From NCBI GenBank assembly GCA_913061265.1, contig CAJXVS010000007.1, positions 1 through 64,000 on the forward strand: a stretch of 64,000 bases of DNA. Direction: 5' to 3'. The position numbers were made by a program, and so were the translations under genes. The notes beneath the pieces were generated by a model, which saw only the letters and a program-made list of their open reading frames with translations, was not told where the DNA came from and did not search any database. Positions 17,801 through 25,525 of this stretch are shown here, in pieces (the stretch's first letter is position 1; each line of letters starts with the position of its first letter). The stretch comes from an uncultured Halobacteriovorax sp. (GTDB lineage: Bacteria; Bdellovibrionota; Bacteriovoracia; Bacteriovoracales; Bacteriovoracaceae).

Positions 17801-19306
17801 AACATTAGCGGATGACTTAGCAATAAAAGCCGGGTTAGTCGGGGCATTGGCCGTTCCAACTAATCCTCCTACATATTGGTTTCCGTCAGCAGAGATGAAA
17901 GCATGGGAGTTATTTATAGTAAAACTTGCTCCGCCACCGCTTAGGTTTCCAACGAGACCACCTACATTATCTTCACCTTTTGCGTGACCATGAACCTTAA
18001 TATTATCTATAACTGTTCCGACTGAGTTTCCAATGAGAAGAGCAACATTATTAGCAGCTCCACCATTTAAATCTGATTCAATAATAGTGCTATTTAGGGT
18101 GAGGTTTTTTATAAAGCCGCCACCCATCTTACGGATAAAACCAAGGTCACTGACATCACTTTCTTGAATGAAGGCACCTTCTACTTTGTGGTTTCTTCCT
18201 TCGTAATTACCAGTAAAGGTAGTGGTTGAAACACTATTCGCTTCAATATCGTCCCCAATAGGAACAAAAGGATCAAAGGGGTTAAAGACATAGCTTAGAT
18301 CGGCCACTTGTTCGAAGTTTGATGCATTATAAGAAGGAAAATTCTCTCCAATTGAGTTTAACTGCTCTTCAGTACAGATTGTATAAGGGCGAAAGTCGCC
18401 TCTACCTGAAGCGAAGGGTGAAGAGCCTGGAATGGTTTCAAGGCGTTGATCTTGGCAAATATCAAGTTCGGTTGTGAGTTGATGAAAACGAATAGATTCA
18501 ACAGTACTATTATCCCAGCGAACGGCCACTTGGTTTTGATTAAGACCTAAAGGGAAGTAATCGTCGATATAACCTTTTTCTGGATTAGAAGTTCCACAAT
18601 CAGTAGAATCAAGCCACGCTCGAACAATAACGCCAAAAGGATTACTTCCATTTCCTGGTACTGGTAGAGAGTTAAATAGGGCCGTTGGATTAGCATCAGT
18701 ATTTGGGACGACTTGGCAATCACTGGCGAGTTCTACTCCGGTAAAAGCATCCCCATTATATTCAGGATAAACAATCTCATAAGAGAGGGCGTAGCCTTTT
18801 TTTCCAGCTGCGTAAGAGCACTCTGAAGTGTGGTGAGTCTCATCTGTTATTCCAGAGAGTTGATTACAACTAACAATATCAATAACAGGAAATGTTTTAG
18901 ATCCTGTTACTCCGTTCATAGCTTGAATAGAAAAATCAGAGGCTTCGCAATTTGCGTTTGAAAGGCTTAATTCAACAGCAGCATCTCCACCATCAAAGTT
19001 AGCATTGGCAATGGCGCATTTTGGGATACTATCCATATTATAGGTAGTGCTCTGCCAGGCAACGGCCCAGAAGGTCCATGTCCCATTAGAGACTTCAAAG
19101 CTTAAACTTGGGGCAGAGGTATCAACGACGCGAGCAAAGTCTTCACCAGGACCGCGGCCCCAAAGCATAAGACCACCATCGGCGTCAGTTCCTATTCCCG
19201 CAATACTAGACTTAAAGAAGCTAATCTTAGCGGTCGTCTTTCCGGCCTTTCCCCCACAGGAGGCTAGGCAAAGAGCTAGGGTGAATAAAGATAGTATTTT
19301 AAGCAT
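14819..19306 (-). CDS. Large lipoprotein with GLUG and FG-GAP/VCBS repeats
   Basis: The protein has 1,495 residues. A signal peptide with lipobox LASC (Cys17) marks it as a lipoprotein, and GAGG before the ATG is a good ribosome site. The middle (about residues 445-585) has at least five GLUG-type GGLVG repeats with short beta-helical spacing. The C-terminal third (about 1,090-1,420) has seven FG-GAP/VCBS calcium-loop motifs such as DIDGDGFQD, DLDGDGDQD and DYNGDGTLD, which would form a beta-propeller. The N-terminal 350 residues are rich in paired cysteines and are not recognised. Likely an outer-membrane-attached binding or adhesion protein. Function is inferred from repeat type only. Confidence 0.8.
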   Translation of the reverse strand: MLKILSLFTLALCLASCGGKAGKTTAKISFFKSSIAGIGTDADGGLMLWGRGPGEDFARVVDTSAPSLSFEVSNGTWTFWAVAWQSTTYNMDSIPKCAIANANFDGGDAAVELSLSNANCEASDFSIQAMNGVTGSKTFPVIDIVSCNQLSGITDETHHTSECSYAAGKKGYALSYEIVYPEYNGDAFTGVELASDCQVVPNTDANPTALFNSLPVPGNGSNPFGVIVRAWLDSTDCGTSNPEKGYIDDYFPLGLNQNQVAVRWDNSTVESIRFHQLTTELDICQDQRLETIPGSSPFASGRGDFRPYTICTEEQLNSIGENFPSYNASNFEQVADLSYVFNPFDPFVPIGDDIEANSVSTTTFTGNYEGRNHKVEGAFIQESDVSDLGFIRKMGGGFIKNLTLNSTIIESDLNGGAANNVALLIGNSVGTVIDNIKVHGHAKGEDNVGGLVGNLSGGGASFTINNSHAFISADGNQYVGGLVGTANAPTNPAFIAKSSANVDIHSNLFGVAKVGGLVGGITGAATATISESFSKGIIQGNQALGGIVGFTPTALNIVDSYSTASILSRHYTGGTDHRAGGLVGESTGTLNSMNITRSFATSGYQRGSTQGGNLNNLGGAVGKNGCAPTDAYFTGNDNSGTDGCGISKTLVQLHSSSTYASGSWTGNISFTDLTQTWVHLASEDGEDHPRLSWELKANPETGVPVEDEVPYLQRPCTGNYASMSGSGIEADPYQVCTVAQFLAMSTNTYYSLSKDIDLTDQASGTGSLFTVGTYFLDGNGKSIMNYNIGLASPSGYVGLFQALATSSVIEDLFIANFDIAVSGTPSGDLNIGLLTGSNLGTISGVEIEGASIGFNSSYFHPATDSVAIAGLTPFNGVTGVIQGTEVEADIRVQDSNLSNVNATDTFNVSGLVFQNDGLISEAVVSGYIELFSTTASNDSRDGVIFSSINNINNGTIEKVHSRMGVGVNNNNPSNIYATLGFGTNNGSISDIMLEGTFNLNNISSGSFNNYLMFGDNTSGNDIERLVASNSYSDHTMGIATGSTYGTNTGTADDLFCTEYTSNAFSTPLACALQSSAPTFSTTKAMALFSPVSPTANAGARAVDFGDIDGDGFQDMVVANDTNQTISVFIYNSGTDAFNAKADTNLITPGKDAIDLKVVDLDGDGDQDVVVGTMSLGSPKVIWLENTDGAGTFTSADIFTTTGAMKKVDVADYNGDGTLDVAVLLGASIDLLDNDGAQSFSNSTIASFSDGVDFVSGDFDNDGLIDVVVSEGSFDQVKFIKNASVTTASAATWNTAINSTTGSTNGAAEIDLGDINEDGFLDLAVVIPGAGESMIMLGDGAGNFAGSYRFSGADDIKIRDTNGDTYLDVLIVNSSTGEVEAIKGTGTPYFEQSSIYNCTGCAVVDATDLTGDGYAEAIGLDAAGSIRHFENQGYVIENLVSTSSDVATTSWDIHQFPETSLDDPYSVTADWHIYEGELEPGWSEGPDASFEAGVFP

Positions 19307-19325
19307 TTTTTAATCCTCAAATAAC

Positions 19326-19333
19326 TTATCGGT
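19326..19333 (-). promoter_or_regulatory. ACCGATAA element upstream of the 1495-residue lipoprotein gene
   Basis: The minus strand reads ACCGATAA 19 bp before the start codon, identical to the -10-like elements at 14764 and 46215. No matching -35 is visible at 11 or 12 bp spacing, so it could be chance. Confidence 0.25.
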
Positions 19334-19516
19334 GCCACTCTATTTTAAATGAGGTTCGGGAATAGAAATTATGATTTTTTGGGAACAATAAAAGGGCTGT
19401 AATTACAGATGGTTATAGCTCTTGATCGTTTTTCTAAGGTAAGGAGTGTTCTCAAATCCGACTAATTTTATTGGCTAAAAGCTAAGTAAAAGCAGCTAAA
19501 TTACCGAAAAGTAGCT

Positions 19517-20698
19517 GTGAAATTCTATCTTCTTCTATTCACGTTGCTAGTCAGTTGCAGCAGCATTCCTCCTTTAACGGAAAAGCGCGTAAGCACTAAG
19601 CGTACTCCTGCTAGTAGTTTTCATTGTAGAGAATTACTGGAGAGTGTCCTTGAAGGAAGAGGGTTAAAAGATGAAAAGGCCTACCTTAGAGGCCTTAGGA
19701 AACGGATTGGAAGATCAGAGTTAAGCCTTAAAGATCAAGATTATCTAAAACAAAAGATACCCTTTGTTATTCAGGAGCTTAAGGCCAGAAGAGTTTATCT
19801 CAAGGCCTTAAAGAGAAAGCTTCAAAGCTTAAGGCATGAGTATATTTATAAAGAAGCTTATTATCTTGAGTCGCTTTTAATGGGAGCGCCTAGTTTTCAA
19901 AAACTAAACTCTTTAAACGCTGCGGTCCTAGATGGGGGAGTGCTTAGCAATTCTCAAAAGAACTGGACTTACTCATTTGTTCAATACCTTCAAGAGAACT
20001 TAAATCAGGTTAGGATAAAAAAGATTGGTAAACAGACGCCTCAAAACTCCCAATTAGCGGGAGCACAATATCCACCATCGAGATTAACATCTCATTTAGC
20101 ACAAAAATACCCAATGGGAGTTTGGTTTGACGAAGCTGGCTTTCCTAATTTTTCAATCTACGCGTCGAAAATAGTAGATGTTAAGATCACAGGGGCCGGT
20201 CGGTTTGATTTTGCTAGAGCGAACATGGCCGCAGGGCTTGAGAGGGTTCCAGATGATATGACATGGCATCATCATCAAGATGGAAAGACGATGCTATTGA
20301 TTCCAAAAGATATCCACGACGCTGTTAAGCATAGCGGTGGAGTTGCCTTAAGGACTTTGAAGATCAAAAGAATCAATGGTGTCTTACCGGCAGGTACAGA
20401 GTGGGCAGGGGGGATCTATCCTATAGAGAATTGGAGTTTTCGATTAAGGGCAAAGTACCCTAAGGGCGTTAAGATAAAAGTTAATGGACATGCAAACTTA
20501 AACCCTTATTCCAAATTAAAAGTTGAGATCACTTCAAGTGGAAAAAGAAAGATCGATTTTGCTAGGGCCAACGAAGAAGCGGGATTTGACCGACTCCCTA
20601 GAGGCCATACTTGGCATATGCACGAAGATGGGAGGTCAATGCAGCTTGTTCCAAGAGATCTTCTTAGGGCGATTCCTGTTACAACACCTTGGAACTAA
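19517..20698 (+). CDS. Lipoprotein with two tandem WHH-type HNH/Endo VII nuclease domains
   Basis: The protein has 393 residues. A short signal peptide with lipobox LVSC is followed by a charged helical region (about residues 40-175). Domain 1 carries the polymorphic-toxin WHH nuclease pattern: YPMGVWFDEAGFPNFS-type lead-in, ARANMAAGLE, then W250-H251-H252, and H267 and H272 in DIHDAVKHSGG. Domain 2 repeats the pattern (ARANEEAGFDRLP, then W366-H367-M368-H369, QLVP) but lacks the second motif His and the later His pair, so it looks degenerate. WHH domains are normally C-terminal toxin modules of secreted effectors, so anchoring two on a lipoprotein is unusual. No immunity gene is adjacent. 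Role in degrading prey or competitor nucleic acid is inference. The end overlaps the convergent lpxR-like gene by 4 bp. Confidence 0.75.
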   Translation: MKFYLLLFTLLVSCSSIPPLTEKRVSTKRTPASSFHCRELLESVLEGRGLKDEKAYLRGLRKRIGRSELSLKDQDYLKQKIPFVIQELKARRVYLKALKRKLQSLRHEYIYKEAYYLESLLMGAPSFQKLNSLNAAVLDGGVLSNSQKNWTYSFVQYLQENLNQVRIKKIGKQTPQNSQLAGAQYPPSRLTSHLAQKYPMGVWFDEAGFPNFSIYASKIVDVKITGAGRFDFARANMAAGLERVPDDMTWHHHQDGKTMLLIPKDIHDAVKHSGGVALRTLKIKRINGVLPAGTEWAGGIYPIENWSFRLRAKYPKGVKIKVNGHANLNPYSKLKVEITSSGKRKIDFARANEEAGFDRLPRGHTWHMHEDGRSMQLVPRDLLRAIPVTTPWN

Positions 20699-21600
20699 AA
20701 ATTAAAAAGAAGGCTTAGTTTTCCATAAGAATGTTTTTCCCCAGAGTTAAACTCTCTACTCATCCAGACCTGTGAATATTCAATAGCAAAACTTTTTATC
20801 CCCAAGTGAATTCCTGTCTCTAGTGTTGAGGCGTAATCTTTAACTTCCTTTGAGGAAAGTTTATAAGGAGAGTTTCTGCTTAAGATTCCTCCTTGCAAAG
20901 AAGCGTCGAAGTAGACTCTCGTGAGAGAAGGGCTTAGAAAAACATAGGCTGAGCTTGCTTTCTTTATAGACATAATTTCTTCAAGGAAGCCCATCTTGAT
21001 CTTTGCGGCAATGGCCTGTCTTATCCTCCAAGAACCTAGCTCTAATTCAACCCCACCTTGAAGTTGTAGGTAGTTTTTAAAGAATGAGAAGTGTTTGATT
21101 AAATGAACTTCAAAGCTTAAGAGGAGGTCATTCTTAATTTGATTATCCCATCCTCTTGGTAGCTTGTTCCCCGTGGCCTTATGAATACTCTTATGAACAA
21201 ACTCCCCGCCAGTGAGTCTACCTATGGCGCCTATCTTATAAGTAGAACTAATTTGAATCATTGATTTTTTAAGAAGGGAATCTGTGCTTCCTGAGAAAAG
21301 CATGACATTGGCAAACGGCCTATCTCCAAGTTGAATCTCGGGTGGGTAGGCGTCTTTAGGGGTAAAGCCAAAGTAATCTAGTGAAATGGAAAACTCTGTC
21401 CTTAGGATTTTTTCTTTTTTAATTAGTAGAGGAGTATCCGGAAGGATTTTTTTTAACGAGTCACTCTTATAGTCGAGTTCAATCCCTTGGCTAAAGTATT
21501 GATCTGTCCCAGTAAAGAAATCATTGGAGTACTCAAACTTAAAACCAGCAAAAGCATAAGGGGCGAATAAGAAATTTGAGATAATAAAAATTCTAAGCAT
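20695..21600 (-). CDS. lpxR: LpxR-family outer-membrane lipid A 3'-O-deacylase
   Basis: The protein has 301 residues with a signal peptide cut near AFA-G. The LpxR (DUF2219) marks are an early Asn-Asp pair (N26-D27, near mature positions 8-9), GDRPFAN in place of the usual DRPYAGW, and HKATGNKLPRGWDNQ, which supplies the catalytic-region His and Gln. The alternating pattern and terminal SLLFNF fit a 12-strand outer-membrane barrel. LpxR removes the 3'-acyloxyacyl group from lipid A in the outer leaflet. Here it could remodel the cell's own envelope; a role towards prey envelope is speculation. Length is normal for the family. Confidence 0.78.
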   Translation of the reverse strand: MLRIFIISNFLFAPYAFAGFKFEYSNDFFTGTDQYFSQGIELDYKSDSLKKILPDTPLLIKKEKILRTEFSISLDYFGFTPKDAYPPEIQLGDRPFANVMLFSGSTDSLLKKSMIQISSTYKIGAIGRLTGGEFVHKSIHKATGNKLPRGWDNQIKNDLLLSFEVHLIKHFSFFKNYLQLQGGVELELGSWRIRQAIAAKIKMGFLEEIMSIKKASSAYVFLSPSLTRVYFDASLQGGILSRNSPYKLSSKEVKDYASTLETGIHLGIKSFAIEYSQVWMSREFNSGEKHSYGKLSLLFNF

Positions 21601-21609
21601 AGATTAATC

Positions 21610-21617
21610 TTATCGTA
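21610..21617 (-). promoter_or_regulatory. TACGATAA element upstream of lpxR
   Basis: The minus strand reads TACGATAA 9 bp before the start codon, one or two bases from the sigma-28 -10 box. No acceptable -35 was found, so support is weak. Confidence 0.2.
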
Positions 21618-21796
21618 AATATTTAGAAAATGTTCTCGGGGTCAAAGAGCACCTGAGGACATTTAGGGCCTAGGCATTATTTTGTCCTGATCAATTTACT
21701 CAACTACTTGACGCGGCTCTATGGCTCATCAAGTCGTGGCACCGGTATTGCTCATAAGGGAAAAAACAATCTATTAATATAAATGGGGAGAGAGAA

Positions 21797-23977
21797 ATGG
21801 ACAAAGGGACACCGGCAAAGATGCTGGTCTTAATGCTTGCGCTTTTATTTGGATCTATTAACGCTGATGAATTCTTATCAAAAAAAGAGATTCATTTTAC
21901 GGGACAAGAAACTGAAAGTTTTAGCCTTAAGAATCAATTAAACGAAACACGTTATAGAACTGAGACAAGGGATACAACTTGCTATAGAGAAGTTCCTTAT
22001 CAAGACCAAGAATGTGAGATGGTCCCAGAGTACGACCGGGTTTGTAGAACAATTCCAGGAAGAGAGGACTGCCGGACTGAATATGATCGGCAGTGCCGAA
22101 CGGAGACTGACTATAGAAGAGAGTGTAACCGCTCCCCGGATCGTGAAAGATGTAGTAATGAAACCCGTTATAGAAAAGAATGCGAGCGCGGGCCTTCTAG
22201 ACGAGAATGCCGAAATGAAAGGCGTACGAGACAAGAATGTCATATGGACAACTCTAACCGTCAGTGCCGAACGGAGCCTGCTAGAGAGCAATGCCGAACC
22301 AATAGCGCTGGGCAAAGAAGATGCCGCACAATTCCTGCTAGAGAGATTTGCACAAATAAGCCTGAAAGAGTTTGTAGAGACGTCTCTTATAACGAACAAG
22401 TTTGTAATACAGTTCCAGGAGAGCTTCAATGCCGTCAGGTCTCTTATCAAGAGAGAGTCTGTCATACCATTCCTGGAGAGGAGACATGTCGTAATGTTCC
22501 TTACTCAAATGAAGTCTGTGAAGATGTTCCAAGACAAGCTTGTGAGTGGATTCCTAGTCGTGAGGACTGTCAGACTATTCAAATTGGGGAAAATCAAGTT
22601 TGCCGTGATGTAACAAGATACAGAACAGAATCTTATGCTTGTACTGAAGACATCCAAGTTCCTTATACGGTTACTCTTAAGAACTTTCTTTTAAACTCAA
22701 ATCTTAAGTTTGAAGTTGAAGAGGGTTATCAGGCTGATTTTATCTTATCAACTGAGCTGTTGGCGAAAGGGAAGACTACTTTCGTTTTAAAAGACACGCG
22801 TGAGACAAACCCTATGGCCTTTAAGAATCAAACTGAAGAGCGCACTGTAAATGGTAAAGAAGTCACCATCACTGGTACTTATGATATTGAAGTCTTAAAT
22901 GCGAAAAGGGTGAAAGAAGAGCTTGGAGAGATCTCAAAGGTTGAGTTAACAAAAAACAATCTTAAGTTTGAGGTTAAGTCTCATGATCTTGTTTCGGGCT
23001 TTGTTTACTTTCTTAAATTGAGTAAAGGCGACAATACTCTTATCTCTCGCGCTTTAACTGAAAGTGAAGTGCTTATTAAGGCTGATGGAGGAAGGCTTTT
23101 GGCCATGGTTGATTTCAAGACCTTAGGTCTAAACCTAGAAAAACTTCAGAAATATACTTATAAGATTGGAGTCTTACCTAAATTTAAGAAAGACTTGGCC
23201 TTTCCAAAAGTAGAGACTTTTAGAAGCACAAAATCTGGAAGCGCTTATACTTTTGAAGCTGAAGACCTTCAAAGGTTAAAGAATCAATTAGATAAGCTCT
23301 CTGATTTCTCGCTTAGTACCGAGAAACTAGGTTTTAGTTTTCCTAATCACGATTTTATCAGTGATGCGAAGATTTCTCTTAAGACCGCTGAATTTGACCG
23401 AGTGCTTACAAAAGATGAGTACAATTGGAATATAGGAAGTGAAAAGGTCTTAGTGGATATCAATATGGAAGAACTTGAGATTGATCTTAGCGTTCTAAAG
23501 AAAAACCAAGTTCAAATCAAGGTTGAGTACTTCTTCAATGATGATGCTCCATTACCAACAGATTTTACTTATTCTACTGGCCTATCAAGATCAGAAAAAG
23601 CAGAGCTTGGAGCTAGAGCAAAAGCTAAGATTGGAGAAGATGCTAACTTCTTAGAGAATGTAGAGCTTTATAAGTATTCACTAAAGTTTAAGCTAAAGAA
23701 GAATGAGCTCATCTCGAACTTTAAGTTAAAGCTTCATATCTCTAAGAAAGGAAAAGTGAAGATTGATAAACACTTTACTAAAGCAGACCTCAGAGTTGAG
23801 GAGAAGGGAGAGTTTCTAGAGGTCAAAGTTGATTTTAAGAAGTTTGATGGAAAGGTCTCAAAGTTTGGAAAGCATGATGTTCGCATTCAAATAGAACATG
23901 AGCTTCACACAGATCTTAGAAATACTAGAGGGGTTAATCTTGATCATCAGGTTAATCTTAATCTAGGAGCAAAATAG
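21797..23977 (+). CDS. Secreted protein with Cys/Arg/Glu-rich repeat region, unknown family
   Basis: The protein has 726 residues. An N-terminal signal peptide (hydrophobic to about residue 22, SINADE) follows a strong GGGGAGAG ribosome site. About residues 60-300 hold 24 cysteines spaced roughly 8-12 residues apart in short units of the form Y-x3-VC-x-x-(V/I)PG-x2-x-C, with very high Arg and Glu. The even number and spacing suggest disulfide-linked ladders, which implies export to the periplasm or outside. The remaining 420 residues have no cysteine and consist of Lys/Glu-rich beta-type segments in which a pattern like LKF-E/K-V-x-N-E/D-L-I-S recurs about four times. I do not recognise either part. 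Confidence 0.72.
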   Translation: MDKGTPAKMLVLMLALLFGSINADEFLSKKEIHFTGQETESFSLKNQLNETRYRTETRDTTCYREVPYQDQECEMVPEYDRVCRTIPGREDCRTEYDRQCRTETDYRRECNRSPDRERCSNETRYRKECERGPSRRECRNERRTRQECHMDNSNRQCRTEPAREQCRTNSAGQRRCRTIPAREICTNKPERVCRDVSYNEQVCNTVPGELQCRQVSYQERVCHTIPGEETCRNVPYSNEVCEDVPRQACEWIPSREDCQTIQIGENQVCRDVTRYRTESYACTEDIQVPYTVTLKNFLLNSNLKFEVEEGYQADFILSTELLAKGKTTFVLKDTRETNPMAFKNQTEERTVNGKEVTITGTYDIEVLNAKRVKEELGEISKVELTKNNLKFEVKSHDLVSGFVYFLKLSKGDNTLISRALTESEVLIKADGGRLLAMVDFKTLGLNLEKLQKYTYKIGVLPKFKKDLAFPKVETFRSTKSGSAYTFEAEDLQRLKNQLDKLSDFSLSTEKLGFSFPNHDFISDAKISLKTAEFDRVLTKDEYNWNIGSEKVLVDINMEELEIDLSVLKKNQVQIKVEYFFNDDAPLPTDFTYSTGLSRSEKAELGARAKAKIGEDANFLENVELYKYSLKFKLKKNELISNFKLKLHISKKGKVKIDKHFTKADLRVEEKGEFLEVKVDFKKFDGKVSKFGKHDVRIQIEHELHTDLRNTRGVNLDHQVNLNLGAK

Positions 23978-23986
23978 AATTTAATG

Positions 23987-24018
23987 AAGGCTTCGCAGTA
24001 AAAAGCGAAGCCTTTTTT
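23987..24018 (+). terminator. Rho-independent terminator after the Cys-rich gene
   Basis: A perfect 10-bp stem AAGGCTTCGC / GCGAAGCCTT (23987-23996 and 24005-24014) with an 8-nt loop is followed by a run of six T. It sits just before the stop of the convergent ccsA gene. Confidence 0.9.
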
Positions 24019-24019
24019 A

Positions 24020-25525
24020 TTAGGCTTCAGCTTTCTTTGAAGTTAGATCAAAAGAAGTCCAAGTAAGTAAAGAGAAGGTAATCTGGATGGCAAAAAAGCT
24101 GCCAAGAAAGATGGCTCCACCTTCACTAAAGCCATAAGAGTGAAGTCCCGTAGCTAAGATATAATTCACTCCAAACCAGGCCATCATGACAGACATAAAG
24201 GCCAAGGCAACTAGAGGAATAAAGCGCTTATTTGGAATCCAAGCTGTGTATCTTCCATGAAGAATCGCCATATAAAGACAAAGAACGATTAAAGACCAAG
24301 TCTCTTTAGGATCCCAGCCCCAAAAACGTCCCCATGAATAATCAGCCCAAACTCCACCAAGAAGAACGCCTCCTGCGAGAAGAACTGTACCTACTTTTAA
24401 ACATGAATAGATATGATCTGCGTAATACCTTTCATCCTGGGCATCTAGCTTACCAAGTTTCTTTTTAAATAAAACGGTATTGGCCAAGACCCAGCTTAAG
24501 GCGAGGGCCCCATAGCTTAAGATAATCATCGTTACGTGAGTAGAGAGCCAAAAGTTGTCTCGAAGAACGGGAACAAGAGGACTAATAGAGTCACTAAGCA
24601 TTCCTACCGAAAAGTTCATCATAAAAAGACTTAAGATATTATAGGCCAATCCCACGAAGACAAAGGTCTTATCTTTTTTAAAGTGTCCAAGGATGAGGGC
24701 GATTAAAAGAGCGCCATAACCGGAGAAAAGAACAGTCTCGTACATATTTGTAATAGGAGCTCTACCTGAAAGGTAGATCCTCGAGATGATAAGCCCTGTT
24801 TGAATCAGCATTGTAAGAGCGCTGAGGCCGAGGGCAAGATTGAATTTCTTAAATAAAGTAAGTGCGGCAAGGGCCAAAAGGGCAACAAGCATTGATACAT
24901 AAGGGAGCTTCATCTTAGCGTAAGTTAATTCAAATTTATGCTTAGAATCAGGTTTTGCTATATCATAACTTTCCCCAGCTCTCTCAAGCCCTGATTTTAA
25001 TTGATCACCACTTTCAAAGGGGGCAGTAGCAATAGGAACCCAATTGATCGCTTTATCCATGACCATTGGTACAAGCCAGTTCTTTCCTAGTGTAAGCTCT
25101 TCATAAAGATGGGCCCGAGAGAAGAGTCTTGTTAAGGATTTCTTATAAGAGCTCTCGTCTTTTTGTTTCATGATCTCTACGCGAAGCTCTGACTTCATCG
25201 CGACCACATCATCCGCTAGGATTCTTGATTTTTCTAAATCCATTTCTAGGAATTTCTTAAGATCAACATGTTCAGCAGGAAGTTCGATATCTGTGATTTT
25301 TTTAATCCCATAGCGAGGAGCAAGGGAGAGTTTGCAATAAGTAATGACTGGGTCTTCACCATTAAAACTACTTTTCCCTGTGAGGTGCTTAATAGTCTCT
25401 CTAGCGTGAACATAAAGAGGCTTAACGCGGCCTCCTTGTTGAATCGCCATGCTACTAAAATCGCTAACACAAACTTCAGCTTGCAAGGTAGCGCTAACAA
25501 GCAAAAGAGCTAGTATTTTGATCAT
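24020..25525 (-). CDS. ccsA: System II cytochrome c synthase subunit CcsA/ResC
   Basis: The protein has 501 residues. A signal peptide and a roughly 190-residue periplasmic domain precede about eight membrane helices. The haem-handling tryptophan-rich motif WGRFWGWDPKETWS lies at about residues 393-407, with flanking conserved His residues at about 328 (STHVT) and 462 (LHSYG). With ResB it exports haem and attaches it to CxxCH motifs of apocytochromes outside the inner membrane. Its start overlaps the end of resB by 4 bp (ATGA), showing translational coupling. The N-terminal periplasmic extension is longer than in the minimal CcsA and is common in the ResB-ResC type of proteobacteria-like groups. 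Confidence 0.88.
   Translation of the reverse strand: MIKILALLLVSATLQAEVCVSDFSSMAIQQGGRVKPLYVHARETIKHLTGKSSFNGEDPVITYCKLSLAPRYGIKKITDIELPAEHVDLKKFLEMDLEKSRILADDVVAMKSELRVEIMKQKDESSYKKSLTRLFSRAHLYEELTLGKNWLVPMVMDKAINWVPIATAPFESGDQLKSGLERAGESYDIAKPDSKHKFELTYAKMKLPYVSMLVALLALAALTLFKKFNLALGLSALTMLIQTGLIISRIYLSGRAPITNMYETVLFSGYGALLIALILGHFKKDKTFVFVGLAYNILSLFMMNFSVGMLSDSISPLVPVLRDNFWLSTHVTMIILSYGALALSWVLANTVLFKKKLGKLDAQDERYYADHIYSCLKVGTVLLAGGVLLGGVWADYSWGRFWGWDPKETWSLIVLCLYMAILHGRYTAWIPNKRFIPLVALAFMSVMMAWFGVNYILATGLHSYGFSEGGAIFLGSFFAIQITFSLLTWTSFDLTSKKAEA

Noticed and set aside
22014-22613. Second long plus-strand frame inside the Cys-rich gene, and a minus-strand frame at 21938-22465
   Set aside because: These shadow frames come from the repetitive codons of the Cys/Arg/Glu region; they lack ribosome sites and recognisable domains.
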